DNA of 64,000 nt from CALXOD01 sp964402715 (GTDB lineage Bacteria; Verrucomicrobiota; Lentisphaeria; Victivallales; Victivallaceae), in NCBI GenBank assembly GCA_964402715.1, contig CAYODJ010000001.1, forward strand, positions 119,235 through 183,234, given 5' to 3'. The notes beneath the pieces were generated by a model that saw only the letters and a program-made list of their open reading frames with translations, had not been told where the DNA came from and made no database searches. A program made the position numbers and the translations under genes. Positions 41,038 through 49,901 of this stretch are shown in pieces (position 1 is the first letter of the stretch; every line of letters begins with the position of its first letter).

Positions 41038-41072
41038 AAAAAAGCAGGCCGGAGCCGAAGCCCCGACCTGCT
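41038..41072 (-). terminator. Rho-independent terminator after the major capsid gene
   Basis: On the minus strand AGCAGG-TCGGGGC, loop TTCG, GCTCCGG-CCTGCT, then TTTTTT. It lies 21 bases after the capsid stop codon and is the clearest terminator in the window. Confidence 0.88.
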
Positions 41073-41093
41073 TGCTGCTCAGGCGGCTGTGAC

Positions 41094-41951
41094 TCAGCTG
41101 CGTGCAATCTTCAGGCGCTGCGCACCGTAAGGATTGTGCAGCAGGAAACCGAGCTGCTCGAACATGCTGAAGCCGACCACCCGCGCTTTCGGATTGTCCG
41201 CGCTGAGAATCGTCAGATCGTAACGCACCGGAATGCGTCCGAAGAATTCCGGTTCGCAGGTCAGATACACCGTACCCTGCGGAACGACGCGGCTGACCAC
41301 GATCTTCGCTCCCCAAAGCGAATTGCGCACGCCTGTCTTCAGCAGTTCGCCCTGGGATTCCGGATCCAGAGTGTCGCGATCCCATTTGCGGATGTCCGTG
41401 AAGTCGCGGGCGTTGCAGAAGATGTAGGCGACGCGCAGATCGTTGCGCTCAATCGCGGAGAATCCGTCCGCCATCGCCGCCGGAGTCAGGTTGCCCGGAA
41501 CGGTGATGTCCGCGTTGGGGGCGGTCGGATCGTCGCACAGCGCGTCGATGCATCCGAAGACCTTCAGATCCTCCTCGCGTCCGATGTCCGCCGTGCCTTT
41601 CGCAACGGCGCGCTCGATCACGTCGAAGCGGCGGTTGGTGATCTCGGTGAGCGGGATCTCCGGCTGAGCCGTGATCTCGATCAGCGGCGCCATGACGCGC
41701 TTGCCCTTGCAGACGGTGATGATGTTGTCGCCCTCTTCTCCGACGATGTAGGCATGGACGTCGATGTCCTTGTCGTAGTACGGCAGTGCGCCGATCGGAA
41801 GCGCCTCGACGTAGAACGCCTTGCGTCCGACCGAGGTGTAGTCGCGCTGCACGCGCAGCGGAGCCTGCAGAGACGAGGCGAGCACCTGACGGCCGCGTGG
41901 AGTGCGTACGAACTTCTCGATGGCCGCGTATTTCTGAGTAAGGGAATTCAT
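41094..41951 (-). CDS. Major capsid protein
   Basis: A 285-residue protein starting MNSLTQKYAAIEKFVRTPRG. Features of HK97-fold capsid proteins of this type are a helical start, a strand-rich E-loop region, a spine helix around the DGFSAIERND stretch and the C-terminal FLLHNPYGAQRLKIAR. It is last in the order protease, scaffold-like genes, decoration protein, capsid, and is followed by a strong terminator, as expected for a highly expressed gene. It has no obvious cleavage site near the N-terminus, though the prohead protease may remove the first residues. Confidence 0.85.
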   Translation of the reverse strand: MNSLTQKYAAIEKFVRTPRGRQVLASSLQAPLRVQRDYTSVGRKAFYVEALPIGALPYYDKDIDVHAYIVGEEGDNIITVCKGKRVMAPLIEITAQPEIPLTEITNRRFDVIERAVAKGTADIGREEDLKVFGCIDALCDDPTAPNADITVPGNLTPAAMADGFSAIERNDLRVAYIFCNARDFTDIRKWDRDTLDPESQGELLKTGVRNSLWGAKIVVSRVVPQGTVYLTCEPEFFGRIPVRYDLTILSADNPKARVVGFSMFEQLGFLLHNPYGAQRLKIARS

Positions 41952-41969
41952 CTTCTCAATTCCTCCTTG

Positions 41970-42428
41970 TTAGATGTACATGTCCAGACCGAGGAACGGA
42001 TCCGCAGCCGTCGGAACCTTGGTGACGACTCCGATGATCTGCCCGTTGCCGGATTTGACGCCGGTGAGGTAGCCGTTGCCGGAGCAGTACAGATACTGGC
42101 CTGGCTTGTAGTCGAAGGCTTCATAGATGTCGACCTCGACGGAAGCCTGCTTCTGACAGACGGCCACCTTGCCGCTCCCGACTGCCGGACTGTTCTCGAA
42201 CGGCGAACCCTCCGCGTTGTTCAGAAACAGTCCGACGGCGGTGTTGTTTTCTCCGTTGCCCTGGACGACCGTGTAGGGGTTGTTCGGATCCAGCGCGGCG
42301 ACTGTGCCGCCCAGCACTCCGTACGGAGCGCGGGGCCCGGCGGCCTCGGTGTTGACCTTGTCGAAGCAGCCTTCACCGAGTGTGAACAGCGAACTGTTCG
42401 TTCCACGATTCTTCAACACGAGAGACAT
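41970..42428 (-). CDS. Probable capsid decoration or head-fibre protein
   Basis: A 152-residue, beta-rich protein starting MSLVLKNRGTNSSLFTLGEG with many Gly, Asn and Val (NGYLTGVKSGNGQIIGVVTK). It has no cysteine pair or signal. Placement directly before the major capsid gene and the compact beta pattern suit a decoration (cement) protein. It has a good AAGGAGAA ribosome site. Confidence 0.75.
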   Translation of the reverse strand: MSLVLKNRGTNSSLFTLGEGCFDKVNTEAAGPRAPYGVLGGTVAALDPNNPYTVVQGNGENNTAVGLFLNNAEGSPFENSPAVGSGKVAVCQKQASVEVDIYEAFDYKPGQYLYCSGNGYLTGVKSGNGQIIGVVTKVPTAADPFLGLDMYI

Positions 42429-42461
42429 AATTTTCTTCTCCTTGTTGGTTGGTTGGTTGGT

Positions 42462-43502
42462 TCAATACAGACCCGGCAGCTTGATTCCGGACCAGATTCC
42501 CTCAAGCTCCTTGATTCCGAGAGAATCCTGACCGGAAGCCAGCTTGGGCTGACCTGCGAGATGCTTGATGCCCTGCTTCGCCGCTTTCCTGTTGGAAGCC
42601 GTGCTGGTCTCGGGCTCGTCTTCGGCTGGCGCATCGCCGGAAAACAGTCTTTCCAGCGCGGGATCGGGCTCCGCCTGATTGAGTTCGCCCTCGGCGGCGA
42701 ACATGTTGGGCGCGCCGTCCTCGGCGGCGGGAGGGATGTTCAGCTGAAATTCCGTCTGCGCCTCGTCCTCTTTCTCCTCGTCGGACACTTCGCCGAAATC
42801 CGCGTCCTCGGCCTGCCTGTTCTCCGCCGGCGCGGCGGCGTCATCGGCGGCTCCGACGTCTGCCGGAACATCGGCGGGGGCATCTGCCGTGGAGGCGGCC
42901 GGAGCGGCTTTTCCGGCGTCCGCCTGAGCTGACGCGGGCGCGGGAGCGGGAGCGGGAGTGTCGGCCGGCGCCGCCGTCACCGTCTCTTCGGCGGGGCTTT
43001 CCGCGGCCGGAACGACGGTCTCATCCTTGTTCTCGCCGGCGGATTTGCAGGCCTCCTGCGTGACGTTCGGCTCGTCTTTTCCGCATTCCAGCTCCTGTTT
43101 CATCAGCTTCCGCTGTTCCTGATCGGCCGTTCTCCAGCGTCTGAGCGCGGCGATGATTCTCGGATGGCCGAGCTTTATGAAATCGCACGCCTGCTTCTGA
43201 AGATCGTCCATGGAAGCGTCTTCGCCCAGTAGAAGCTGCGCCAGCAGCGCGGCGTCTCTCGCTCTGCGGTAGGCGTTGATGGTTCTCTGAATCCCGAATC
43301 CGGTTTCGTCGCGCCTGTCCTCCTCCCACGATTTTTCCTTCACGGGAATGTCCCAGCCTTCCTGATGTTCGTAACTGGTGTACTCGCCGATGTCGTGATA
43401 GTTCTTTTCGCGCTCCTCGTTGCCGACGTCTCCGGGGAAGACGCCGTCGGCTCTGGATTCAGCGCGTACGCTGCGAGCAGTGAGTCTTTTCCGCATTGTC
43501 AT
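42462..43502 (-). CDS. Putative capsid scaffold/core protein
   Basis: A 346-residue protein with a basic N-terminus (MTMRKRLTARSVRAES), a helical domain (about 60-125), a long low-complexity Ala/Pro/Glu/Asp part (about 150-300) and a conserved-looking end (SLGIKELEGIWSGIKLPGLY). Acidic, disordered proteins with a short C-terminal capsid-binding motif, encoded just before the capsid genes, are typical scaffolds. The assignment is from composition and position. Confidence 0.65.
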   Translation of the reverse strand: MTMRKRLTARSVRAESRADGVFPGDVGNEEREKNYHDIGEYTSYEHQEGWDIPVKEKSWEEDRRDETGFGIQRTINAYRRARDAALLAQLLLGEDASMDDLQKQACDFIKLGHPRIIAALRRWRTADQEQRKLMKQELECGKDEPNVTQEACKSAGENKDETVVPAAESPAEETVTAAPADTPAPAPAPASAQADAGKAAPAASTADAPADVPADVGAADDAAAPAENRQAEDADFGEVSDEEKEDEAQTEFQLNIPPAAEDGAPNMFAAEGELNQAEPDPALERLFSGDAPAEDEPETSTASNRKAAKQGIKHLAGQPKLASGQDSLGIKELEGIWSGIKLPGLY

Positions 43503-43513
43503 ATCTCCTTAGT

Positions 43514-44149
43514 TCAACGTGATTCCAGTTTGTCGGATATCACATCCAGTCTGTATGCCAGACGTTTGAATCCGGAACGTTCACAGTAATCCGCGAGATT
43601 GTCCAGACGCGCGGTGATGTTCCTGATGGTCCGCTTCTGCGTGGCGCGGTCCAGTCTCACGTCCTTGCCGAAGAACGGCACCACGCCGCTGACGGACGGC
43701 GAACCGCCGCCAGCCTCGTCGCCGATGTCGTCCTCGATTCCGGGACGGTTCCTGTCGGCCCTGCGCCGGAGCGACGCTCCGCGTCCGCAGGCGATGACGT
43801 CGTCCTCGTCCCTGTCGTCCGGCAGAGTGCACTCCGCCAGCGCACGGATGCGCGACAGACGCACTTTCCCGTCCTCGTCGGCGCAGCCCATGATCTCCTC
43901 GACGTTCAGTTCGGCGTCGTCGGAACCGCCGACGTCGTTCTCCTCGTCGTCAAGAAAGCTGAGATCATCGGCCTTTCCGTCCGCGGCGTCTCCGGCTTTG
44001 AAGTTCAGATCCTCCGCGCTCAGTTCCTCCGGCAGCTGCTCGTCGATTTCGTCGACCTCCGAAACGACGTCCTTCTTCCGGGCGTCGTCGTCGATCGCCA
44101 TGTCGACAAGCGCACCTGCCGTCAATGATTTCCTGCGTGTCCTGGTCAT
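43514..44149 (-). CDS. Acidic prohead-associated protein
   Basis: A 211-residue protein with a basic start (MTRTRRKSLTAGALVDMAID), then a very acidic middle (DDLSFLDDEENDVGGSDDAE) and a basic helical end (RTIRNITARLDNLADYCERSG). It resembles scaffold or core proteins that a prohead protease degrades. It has a late-type box at 44211-44222 and is the first gene of the capsid transcript. Confidence 0.65.
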   Translation of the reverse strand: MTRTRRKSLTAGALVDMAIDDDARKKDVVSEVDEIDEQLPEELSAEDLNFKAGDAADGKADDLSFLDDEENDVGGSDDAELNVEEIMGCADEDGKVRLSRIRALAECTLPDDRDEDDVIACGRGASLRRRADRNRPGIEDDIGDEAGGGSPSVSGVVPFFGKDVRLDRATQKRTIRNITARLDNLADYCERSGFKRLAYRLDVISDKLESR

Positions 44150-44210
44150 ACGGTTGTCCTCCGTTTTTTTGTCGATGGTGAACTGAAATTCACCCTGTTC
44201 ATTAATTGAA

Positions 44211-44222
44211 GTCAGTATAAGC
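44211..44222 (-). promoter_or_regulatory. Late-type promoter box before the scaffold-capsid run
   Basis: The minus strand reads GCTTATACTGAC, about 62 bases before the ATG at 44149. It separates the capsid transcript from the protease gene. Confidence 0.5.
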
Positions 44223-44246
44223 TGATCTTATCAAACTTCATGTCCC

Positions 44247-44284
44247 GCGTCCGCCGGCGGCGCAAGCGGCGCCGGCGCGGACAG
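44247..44284 (-). terminator. GC-rich hairpin after the prohead protease gene
   Basis: An imperfect stem (TCCGCCGGCGGCGC, loop AAGC, GGCGCCGGCGCGGA) 18 bases after the protease stop codon and before the next late-type box. There is no T-run, so it may only attenuate. Confidence 0.35.
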
Positions 44285-44301
44285 TCATTGTCGACGGACG
44301 T

Positions 44302-45237
44302 TCATGACGTTCCTCTCCTTCCTGAAACGATCTTTCTGGCGATGGCACCGAGTCTTTCGTCGCACAGCGCGATCCGGGCCAGCCGCAGTATCATCGTGCC
44401 GTGTCTGTCGGCCACGCGCAGACCGGGCAGACGGGTTTCGGAGAAAGCGTCCTCGAGCGCTCTGCGCTCCTCGCGTTCGACTCTGATCTCCGGCGTCTCA
44501 ATCAGAAAGTTGGTGACGGCGCCCTCGAAAGCCGGCTGCTCGACCCATGAGGCCTCGATGAACGTGCACGAATCCGGAATGTATTCCCTGGTAGCGGGAT
44601 CCATGGCGCCGCACAGTTCCGCGCAGATTTTCTTCCTGCCCTGATAGATGACGTGTCTGCCGATGCTGTGCTCAAGATGGTCGCACAGCGGTTCCTTCTT
44701 CATCGTGTCGATGATTTTCCCGCAGACGGAGCACTGCACCAGCTGCACGCTCGCTCCCATGGACATCGTCGTCAGCTCGCCGTTCTCTATGCGTCTCACC
44801 AGATTCTGATGTGTTCTGCTGGTGGCGACGAGAATGTCCACCACATAGATCTTTTCGCCGTTATGAAGCACCTCGCGGATGACCGCATCCAGTATCTTGC
44901 CTTTCGAGAGGGACGGCACCTGGACATGCTCGTAGTAGTTTTCGCCTCCGATGAACGTCTTGTAGCAGTTGAGCAGCACTTCGTTCGTCCACGCGTTGCC
45001 GTTGGCGTTCACAAGCTCCTCGGCGGCCGGCCTGATGGTATAGCCGTCCTTCTCCGTCGCCACGGACGCCACGATCGAATCGTGAGTGAACAGGTAATCC
45101 CTGATGTTGTATACGTTCCAGTCCACGTCGATGTCGCGGTAGGCCGTCCGGAGTCCGCCGCGGTTCGACAGAACGAAATTCCTCCAGTCCCTTTCCGGAC
45201 TGGTCAGGATCCTCCGGATGTTCGCGCTGAATTTCAT
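44302..45237 (-). CDS. Prohead (capsid maturation) protease
   Basis: A 311-residue serine protease of the prohead-core type. Recognisable stretches: NANGNAWTNEVLLNCYKTF before the catalytic His (YYEHVQ), GELTTMSMGASV with the catalytic Ser, then a zinc-like insertion CSVCGK...CDHLEH and the closing CTFIEASWVEQPAFEGA. This order is seen in maturation proteases of many large tailed phages. It should cleave scaffold and capsid N-termini after assembly. It lies between two small head proteins and the scaffold genes, which agrees. Confidence 0.88.
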   Translation of the reverse strand: MKFSANIRRILTSPERDWRNFVLSNRGGLRTAYRDIDVDWNVYNIRDYLFTHDSIVASVATEKDGYTIRPAAEELVNANGNAWTNEVLLNCYKTFIGGENYYEHVQVPSLSKGKILDAVIREVLHNGEKIYVVDILVATSRTHQNLVRRIENGELTTMSMGASVQLVQCSVCGKIIDTMKKEPLCDHLEHSIGRHVIYQGRKKICAELCGAMDPATREYIPDSCTFIEASWVEQPAFEGAVTNFLIETPEIRVEREERRALEDAFSETRLPGLRVADRHGTMILRLARIALCDERLGAIARKIVSGRRGTS

Positions 45238-45267
45238 GATCGAACTCCCCGCTGTTTCGGATTCGGA

Positions 45268-45684
45268 TCAGCCCCCGAACCTGGCCTTCTGCGTGCTGCA
45301 GTAGTCGAAAAGGTGATAGATCCCGGCGTAGATATCCCCGATCATCCCGTGGTTGTCGGTGCTGTGATACAGAAGATCGCTGCACCGGTCGTCCACCGCT
45401 TCTTTCAGAAACTCGTGCAGGCGCCGCTGGAACTCCCTGTGGTTCCTGAACCGCTTCAGCTCTTCGGAGTCTTCCACGAACTTCTCCAGATTCTCCATGA
45501 GCCGGTGGATTCTGATGTAGGTCTCCTTTATGGAGTCCTCCATCCGCGTCGCCGCCGCGTAATTGAGGTTCTTGCGCAGATCGCGCAGCAGGCCGGTTAT
45601 GCGGTCGAACTCCTCCCGGGCGTCGGCGTCGTCCGCCGCACATATGCGTCTGGCGACTCTGACAAGTTTATCGTTCACGATCAT
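45268..45684 (-). CDS. Small helical head-region protein
   Basis: A 138-residue protein starting MIVNDKLVRVARRICAADDA, all-helical, with Arg/Glu-rich helices (RRLHEFLKEAVDDR). The first helix resembles the VAxELxxIA helix in other proteins of this phage. Its place between the portal block and the protease suggests an internal head or core protein. Confidence 0.6.
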   Translation of the reverse strand: MIVNDKLVRVARRICAADDADAREEFDRITGLLRDLRKNLNYAAATRMEDSIKETYIRIHRLMENLEKFVEDSEELKRFRNHREFQRRLHEFLKEAVDDRCSDLLYHSTDNHGMIGDIYAGIYHLFDYCSTQKARFGG

Positions 45685-45693
45685 GCTCCTCCC

Positions 45694-46098
45694 TCACATC
45701 TTCAGCATCTCGGCGTATTTTCCGAAATCGGCGGTGTCTCTGAGGATGCCGTCCGTCAGCTTTCTGTTGCGCTCCATATAGGCGTCGAAAGGATCCAGAA
45801 CCTCCTCTGTCACCTTTCTGAGCAGTTCCTCCCGGACGCCTCTGAGATCAGGGTTTTCTCTCAGAACTCTGGAGCCGCCGATGAATTTCATCAGTCTTTT
45901 CAGTTCACCGAGAACAATCTCATAGAACTGTCCGGCGCGTTCCCTGCGTTCCTTCAGGATTTCCCGGAGCTGTTTCTCGAATTTTTCCATCTCAATTTCG
46001 AGCGCTCCGCGCCCCCTCTCGGCCGAATCGTCACGGCCGAGCAGAGCGGCGATTTCAACCATCTCGCTGGCGATAAGGTTCAGTTCGTTCTCATTCAT
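45694..46098 (-). CDS. Small helical head-region protein
   Basis: A 134-residue protein starting MNENELNLIASEMVEIAALL, the same kind of N-terminal helix as in the 34230 protein. The rest is a charged helical bundle (EKFEKQLREILKERRERAGQ). It lies nine bases before the 45268 gene. It is probably a core or inner-capsid protein that the protease trims. Confidence 0.6.
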   Translation of the reverse strand: MNENELNLIASEMVEIAALLGRDDSAERGRGALEIEMEKFEKQLREILKERRERAGQFYEIVLGELKRLMKFIGGSRVLRENPDLRGVREELLRKVTEEVLDPFDAYMERNRKLTDGILRDTADFGKYAEMLKM

Positions 46099-46189
46099 CT
46101 GGCGGCTTCCCTGTTTTGCGGAAAATCAGTTCACGGGGGAGGGGGCGGAGATGTCGTCTCGTCCTTTTCCCCCCGCAGGAATTTTCATT

Positions 46190-47869
46190 TCATTTCTTCT
46201 CTTTGAGCATCGGAATCTGCAGATACTCGGCGCTGGTGAACCGCCCGATCTGCGTCTTGTATCCTTCGCCCGACACCTCGTATTCGTATTCACGATCCGC
46301 GTAGACGGTGAACACCGCGTGTCCTTTGTCGTCGGTTTTCCCGGTCTTCTCCTCATCCTTCTGCTTGTTGTCGGAAACGTCCTTGAGCTTGATCGCGACG
46401 TCTTTCACCGGATTCTTTTCCTCTTTGCCGTCCGACGTAGTCTCGCCCGTCGCGAAGAAAGTCGTCTTCATGATCGGCTTCAGCCAGAGCTGGATCTGCC
46501 CGCTCTTCTTCGTGACCTGTCCGGTGGCGGCTTCGTATCCGTCGGCGGACACGGTGTAGTCGTAAGTTTTCTCGCTCATGATCACCACGCTGGCCAGACC
46601 GGTCTTCCCGGTGGTCTGAGCGAGCTCCTCGCGGTTGTCGATGTCGATATGGGTCGGATTGGTGTCCGTGAGCTTGACTGTCGCGCCGCCGATTTTGTCG
46701 TTCTTGTTGAACACGCCCACGATGAACTTCACCGTCTGCACAGGATACAGTTTGATCAGATGCGCTGTTTCGGTATCGCTGACGTAATCATCCGACATGG
46801 TCAGATACCCGTCCTTTTCGGCGTGGCAATAGTATTCCTCCCTGACCAGAAACACCGAACCATCGCCCTTTTCGTCGGTGGTGGTCTCAAGCGGAAGATT
46901 GTCGGTTTCATCCTGCCTGCCGTCCGCTTTCTTCTTGAAAGCGAGCTTCACGCCCGGAACCGGAGTGTGCTGATCGGACTTCGTAGTCCGGAAAATCACC
47001 GTCCGCAGGGGCTTCATCTCAACGGCAAGGTTGTAGGTGGTCTGAAGTTTCTTGTCCCGAACCGGGGCATATCCCTCTTTGTCGATGTCGAAAGTGCATT
47101 CCCCGTCCGGATCCACAAGGAACTCCACGATGCCGTGATCGTCTGTGATCTGCGGATTCGCCGTCTGGGACTGAACATCGCCTTTCAGAGTAACCGTAGC
47201 GCCGACCACCCGCGTCTTGTCGCTGCCCTCGAAAACCAGAATCTTCGCCTTCTTCAGCTGTTCCGGAACGCCGGGGTTCAAGACGATTTCCTCGTCGGAC
47301 TCCGCGTCCACCGAGACAGTCTCGATCACCACGTCGCTGTATCCCTCTTTCGTGGCCTTGAGAGTGTATTCCCCGTCCGGAGCGTCGAAACGGGCGACGC
47401 CGTCGGCGTCGGAGACGGCCGTGACCACAGGATCCGTGTCGCCGAGCGGGAGGAGTATCTCCGAGACGGATTCCTTCCTGAACAATGCGACGAACGCGTC
47501 CGGAAGACCGACATTCACCTCGACGGACTTGCGCCGCGCGGTCTGCTGGTACCGGCGGGGATCCGTTTCCAGAAAGAGAATGTCGCACAGATACTTCTCC
47601 TCCGCCGTCGGAGGAACTACCTTGAGCTGACGCCCGATCAGCTTCAGCATCTTCCCGAGAGCGTAGCTGTTCTGTTTCCCGATCTCGGCGACGTCGCCTT
47701 TCTTGAGATTGATCCGCGTGCGCAGCGCGGCGCGGGACTTGAGAACGCCCTCGACGAACTTGATCGCCGACAGACGTTCGGAGGAAGTGAACTCCTTTGC
47801 GACTGCCGTCCGTCCGATCAGATAAACCCACCGCGAATACTGCCACCACGAAACATTTGCAGCCTTCAT
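46190..47869 (-). CDS. Large virion protein with Ig-like/CNA-B-type repeats
   Basis: A 559-residue protein. The first 115 residues are helical and mixed. From about 115 on come five repeats of roughly 75-95 residues, each with the pattern V-x-L ... D-x-x-G ... YxYxVxxxGY (EYTLKATKEGYSDVV, CTFDIDKEGYAPV, YYCHAEKDGYLTM, YDYTVSADGYEAA, YEYEVSGEGYKTQ). These are carboxypeptidase-regulatory or CNA-B-like beta sandwiches, often used as surface decoration. In the head block this suggests a capsid or neck spike. A late-type box lies at 48017. Confidence 0.8.
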   Translation of the reverse strand: MKAANVSWWQYSRWVYLIGRTAVAKEFTSSERLSAIKFVEGVLKSRAALRTRINLKKGDVAEIGKQNSYALGKMLKLIGRQLKVVPPTAEEKYLCDILFLETDPRRYQQTARRKSVEVNVGLPDAFVALFRKESVSEILLPLGDTDPVVTAVSDADGVARFDAPDGEYTLKATKEGYSDVVIETVSVDAESDEEIVLNPGVPEQLKKAKILVFEGSDKTRVVGATVTLKGDVQSQTANPQITDDHGIVEFLVDPDGECTFDIDKEGYAPVRDKKLQTTYNLAVEMKPLRTVIFRTTKSDQHTPVPGVKLAFKKKADGRQDETDNLPLETTTDEKGDGSVFLVREEYYCHAEKDGYLTMSDDYVSDTETAHLIKLYPVQTVKFIVGVFNKNDKIGGATVKLTDTNPTHIDIDNREELAQTTGKTGLASVVIMSEKTYDYTVSADGYEAATGQVTKKSGQIQLWLKPIMKTTFFATGETTSDGKEEKNPVKDVAIKLKDVSDNKQKDEEKTGKTDDKGHAVFTVYADREYEYEVSGEGYKTQIGRFTSAEYLQIPMLKEKK

Positions 47870-48016
47870 CTGTCAGATTCCTTCTCTGTTGGTTTTCGCC
47901 TTTCGAGGATCAACCGCTCCTCAGCGGAAACTTCCGCCAACCGTTTCAGGCTTTCGGTTTTCCGGGAATTCGGGGGATGCCCTCCATCTCCGTATGAACT
48001 TGCCCGTCAACTATGC

Positions 48017-48029
48017 GGGAATTATAAAC
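48017..48029 (-). promoter_or_regulatory. Late-type promoter box before the Ig-like virion gene
   Basis: The minus strand reads GTTTATAATTCCC, an excellent match, but with a long leader of about 148 bases to the ATG at 47869. Confidence 0.5.
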
Positions 48030-48227
48030 GCGCCTTATCCCGATTGACGGACGGCGCGGGTTCCCGGGAAGCGCGGAGCGGCGGCGATGCGGCTTCCGTG
48101 CGCGAGGGAGCGGCGGTGCATCACCGCCCGAGTGGAGCCGCGGCGGGGTTTTCGTAGGGCAGGGGAGACGTCGGTTCGCAAGGCGTACGACGGAACGGCT
48201 GCGCGGCGCATCGGGGATTTCGCCGCG

Positions 48228-48251
48228 TACGCCGACGGATACGTCGGCGTA
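48228..48251 (-). terminator. Perfect hairpin after the 48294 gene
   Basis: A 10-base perfect stem (TACGCCGACG/CGTCGGCGTA) with a 4-base loop, 42 bases after the stop codon of the minus-strand gene. No T-run follows. It is likely a transcript end or a processing hairpin. Confidence 0.45.
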
Positions 48252-48293
48252 TTCTGAAAATCTCCGTTTCCCGAGACGGCGCCTGACTGCGGA

Positions 48294-49124
48294 CTAGTTC
48301 TTTTCCAGCCATCTGAGCAGATTGTTCAAACCTCCCAGATAATCGGCAAGCTTTTCGGACGCCTTCTTCAGGTTTCTGACGATGGCTTCTTTCCTGCGAG
48401 GCTCGTCGCCGTAGTATCCGCCGCCCTGCGGCACGGGAGGGCTGCTGACAAAGATATGCCGGTACAGAACGGCGCCGGTTTCGACGTCGCGATCGGTCTC
48501 CGCCTCGATGCTCAGCGGCTCATGATCGAACGAACCTTCATAGAAGATCCTGGATTCGGTTCTGGTGTTCTTCGCGGCGGCTCTGCTCTCTCCGGCGGGA
48601 TCCGCGACTTCCTTCGACGGTACGGAGCCGTAGCGGACATTGCGGACCAGAATGACTTTCCCGCAGCTGCGGCATACGAATTTCGAAGTCTTCAGCTCCT
48701 TGTCGAAATACACGCCCATCGACTCTCTGCACTTCGGGCAGCGGACGGTTCCTTCCTCCTGCTCGTTCTGCGAGACGCGGAAGACGGAGGGCTTCTCCTT
48801 CCAGTACACCGCTTTCCGCAGCGACGCTCTCACGCTTTCGTCGACCAGGCTTCTGGCGACGTCAATCGCTTTCTGATTGGGCTCGTTCACCTTGGCCTCC
48901 GGGCTGGTCAGCACCAGCTCCTCCGGATCGTACTGACGTTCGATGCCGTTCAGGTTCACGGTGATCTTGTACGCCACCGGATCTATGTTGACGATCGTGC
49001 CCCATATCTGCACCTCCCAGTCCTGATAGATGGGATAGGCGACGTCGCCGATGTGAAATCTCTCCAGCGCATCGCTGCGGCGACGCCTGGCCCTGTCTAT
49101 CGATTCATGGATTGCCTCGAACAT
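48294..49124 (-). CDS. Zinc-ribbon virion-region protein
   Basis: A 276-residue protein. Residues about 20-75 are a strand-rich domain (VAYPIYQDWEVQIWGTIVNI), possibly SH3-like. Then CPKC and CRSC, 23 residues apart, form a zinc ribbon (about 128-155). The rest is charged and ends in a helix (KLADYLGGLNNLLRWLEKN). A DNA- or protein-binding role in head completion is plausible. It is last in the portal-side transcript. Confidence 0.7.
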   Translation of the reverse strand: MFEAIHESIDRARRRRSDALERFHIGDVAYPIYQDWEVQIWGTIVNIDPVAYKITVNLNGIERQYDPEELVLTSPEAKVNEPNQKAIDVARSLVDESVRASLRKAVYWKEKPSVFRVSQNEQEEGTVRCPKCRESMGVYFDKELKTSKFVCRSCGKVILVRNVRYGSVPSKEVADPAGESRAAAKNTRTESRIFYEGSFDHEPLSIEAETDRDVETGAVLYRHIFVSSPPVPQGGGYYGDEPRRKEAIVRNLKKASEKLADYLGGLNNLLRWLEKN

Positions 49125-49143
49125 ATGCTGATCCTCTCCGTTT

Positions 49144-49521
49144 TTAAATTATCTTGACGGGCCACAGCGACTTCGGCCGCCTGTCCGTCAGAGCGACTCT
49201 CAGAATGTTGCGCACCACAAAGAGCTTTATCTGCTTCTTGTCGCGCACGTCCTGGATGTACAGAACTTTCCGCCATCCGGTGCGCAGCTTCTTGTACTTG
49301 TACTCGGTCGGTATCACCTCGTAGCGCTTGACTTCGTCGGTGGTGACCTTCCTGTAGAGGAAGATGCAGGAGACTCCGCGCAGCGCGGCCTCGCGGATCG
49401 CGACGCGCCGGTTGCGTTTCGCCATCAGCGTGCCCCGTATGTCGACGCGTGTCCGCAGAGGCTTCTTCCTGCGAGCCCTTGTCTCCACGTCCTTGACGAA
49501 ATCCGCGAACGACTTCTTCAT
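49144..49521 (-). CDS. Small basic protein with a WYL-like strand pattern
   Basis: A 125-residue basic protein. The front is Lys/Arg-rich; the second half has three strands (VKRYEVIPTEYKYKK, RKVLYIQDVRDKKQIKLFVV) that recall WYL or other SH3-like modules. I do not claim ligand binding. It overlaps the 49518 gene by 4 bases. Confidence 0.6.
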   Translation of the reverse strand: MKKSFADFVKDVETRARRKKPLRTRVDIRGTLMAKRNRRVAIREAALRGVSCIFLYRKVTTDEVKRYEVIPTEYKYKKLRTGWRKVLYIQDVRDKKQIKLFVVRNILRVALTDRRPKSLWPVKII

Positions 49522-49889
49522 TCCGTCTCATCTTCCAGAGAGTCTGAGCATGTGATCATGTCGGCCAGATACGGCGCGACGGCCGTCTCCAGCAGATCCC
49601 TGATCTTCTCGACCGCTCTGCGGGTGGCGGATTCCATGTCCGTCATCCGCGCATCCTGAATGCCGCTCTGTATCAGCTGCACCGCCTGAACCATCTGATC
49701 TATGCCCATGTCGATTTTCTCGAGGCCGGTTTCAGGTTCCGGCGCGGATTCCTCCTTCGCGATGCGGAGCGCGGCTTTCGAGACCAGTTCGTCCTCCTCC
49801 GCCAGCGACGCCTCGACGGAATACATCCACTCTCTGGGAGTCAGCGAGAGCGGCCTGTTCGGATCCATGATGGCTTCTTCGAACGTCAT
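49518..49889 (-). CDS. Small helical head-region protein
   Basis: A 123-residue acidic protein with a helical core (MDQMVQ-like amphipathic helices, for example GIDQMVQAVQLIQSGIQDAR). It is 12 bases from the gene before it and overlaps the next one. No motif recognised. Confidence 0.6.
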   Translation of the reverse strand: MTFEEAIMDPNRPLSLTPREWMYSVEASLAEEDELVSKAALRIAKEESAPEPETGLEKIDMGIDQMVQAVQLIQSGIQDARMTDMESATRRAVEKIRDLLETAVAPYLADMITCSDSLEDETE

Positions 49890-49901
49890 GGCTTCTCCCT
49901 T

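Larger units (their letters stand above)
40603..41093. other. Intergenic region with early-type promoter and capsid-gene terminator
   Basis: Holds the early-type box at 40747-40756 and the terminator at 41038-41072. Short frames between them overlap the promoter or lack ribosome sites, and I see no gene. Confidence 0.5.
47870..48293. other. GC-rich intergenic region
   Basis: Contains the late-type box at 48017-48029 and the hairpin at 48228-48251. The rest (about 48030-48225) is GC-rich and I see no gene in it. Confidence 0.5.

Noticed and set aside
46151..48157. A 668-codon plus-strand frame
   Set aside because: Antisense to the Ig-like repeat gene; no ribosome site and no domain.
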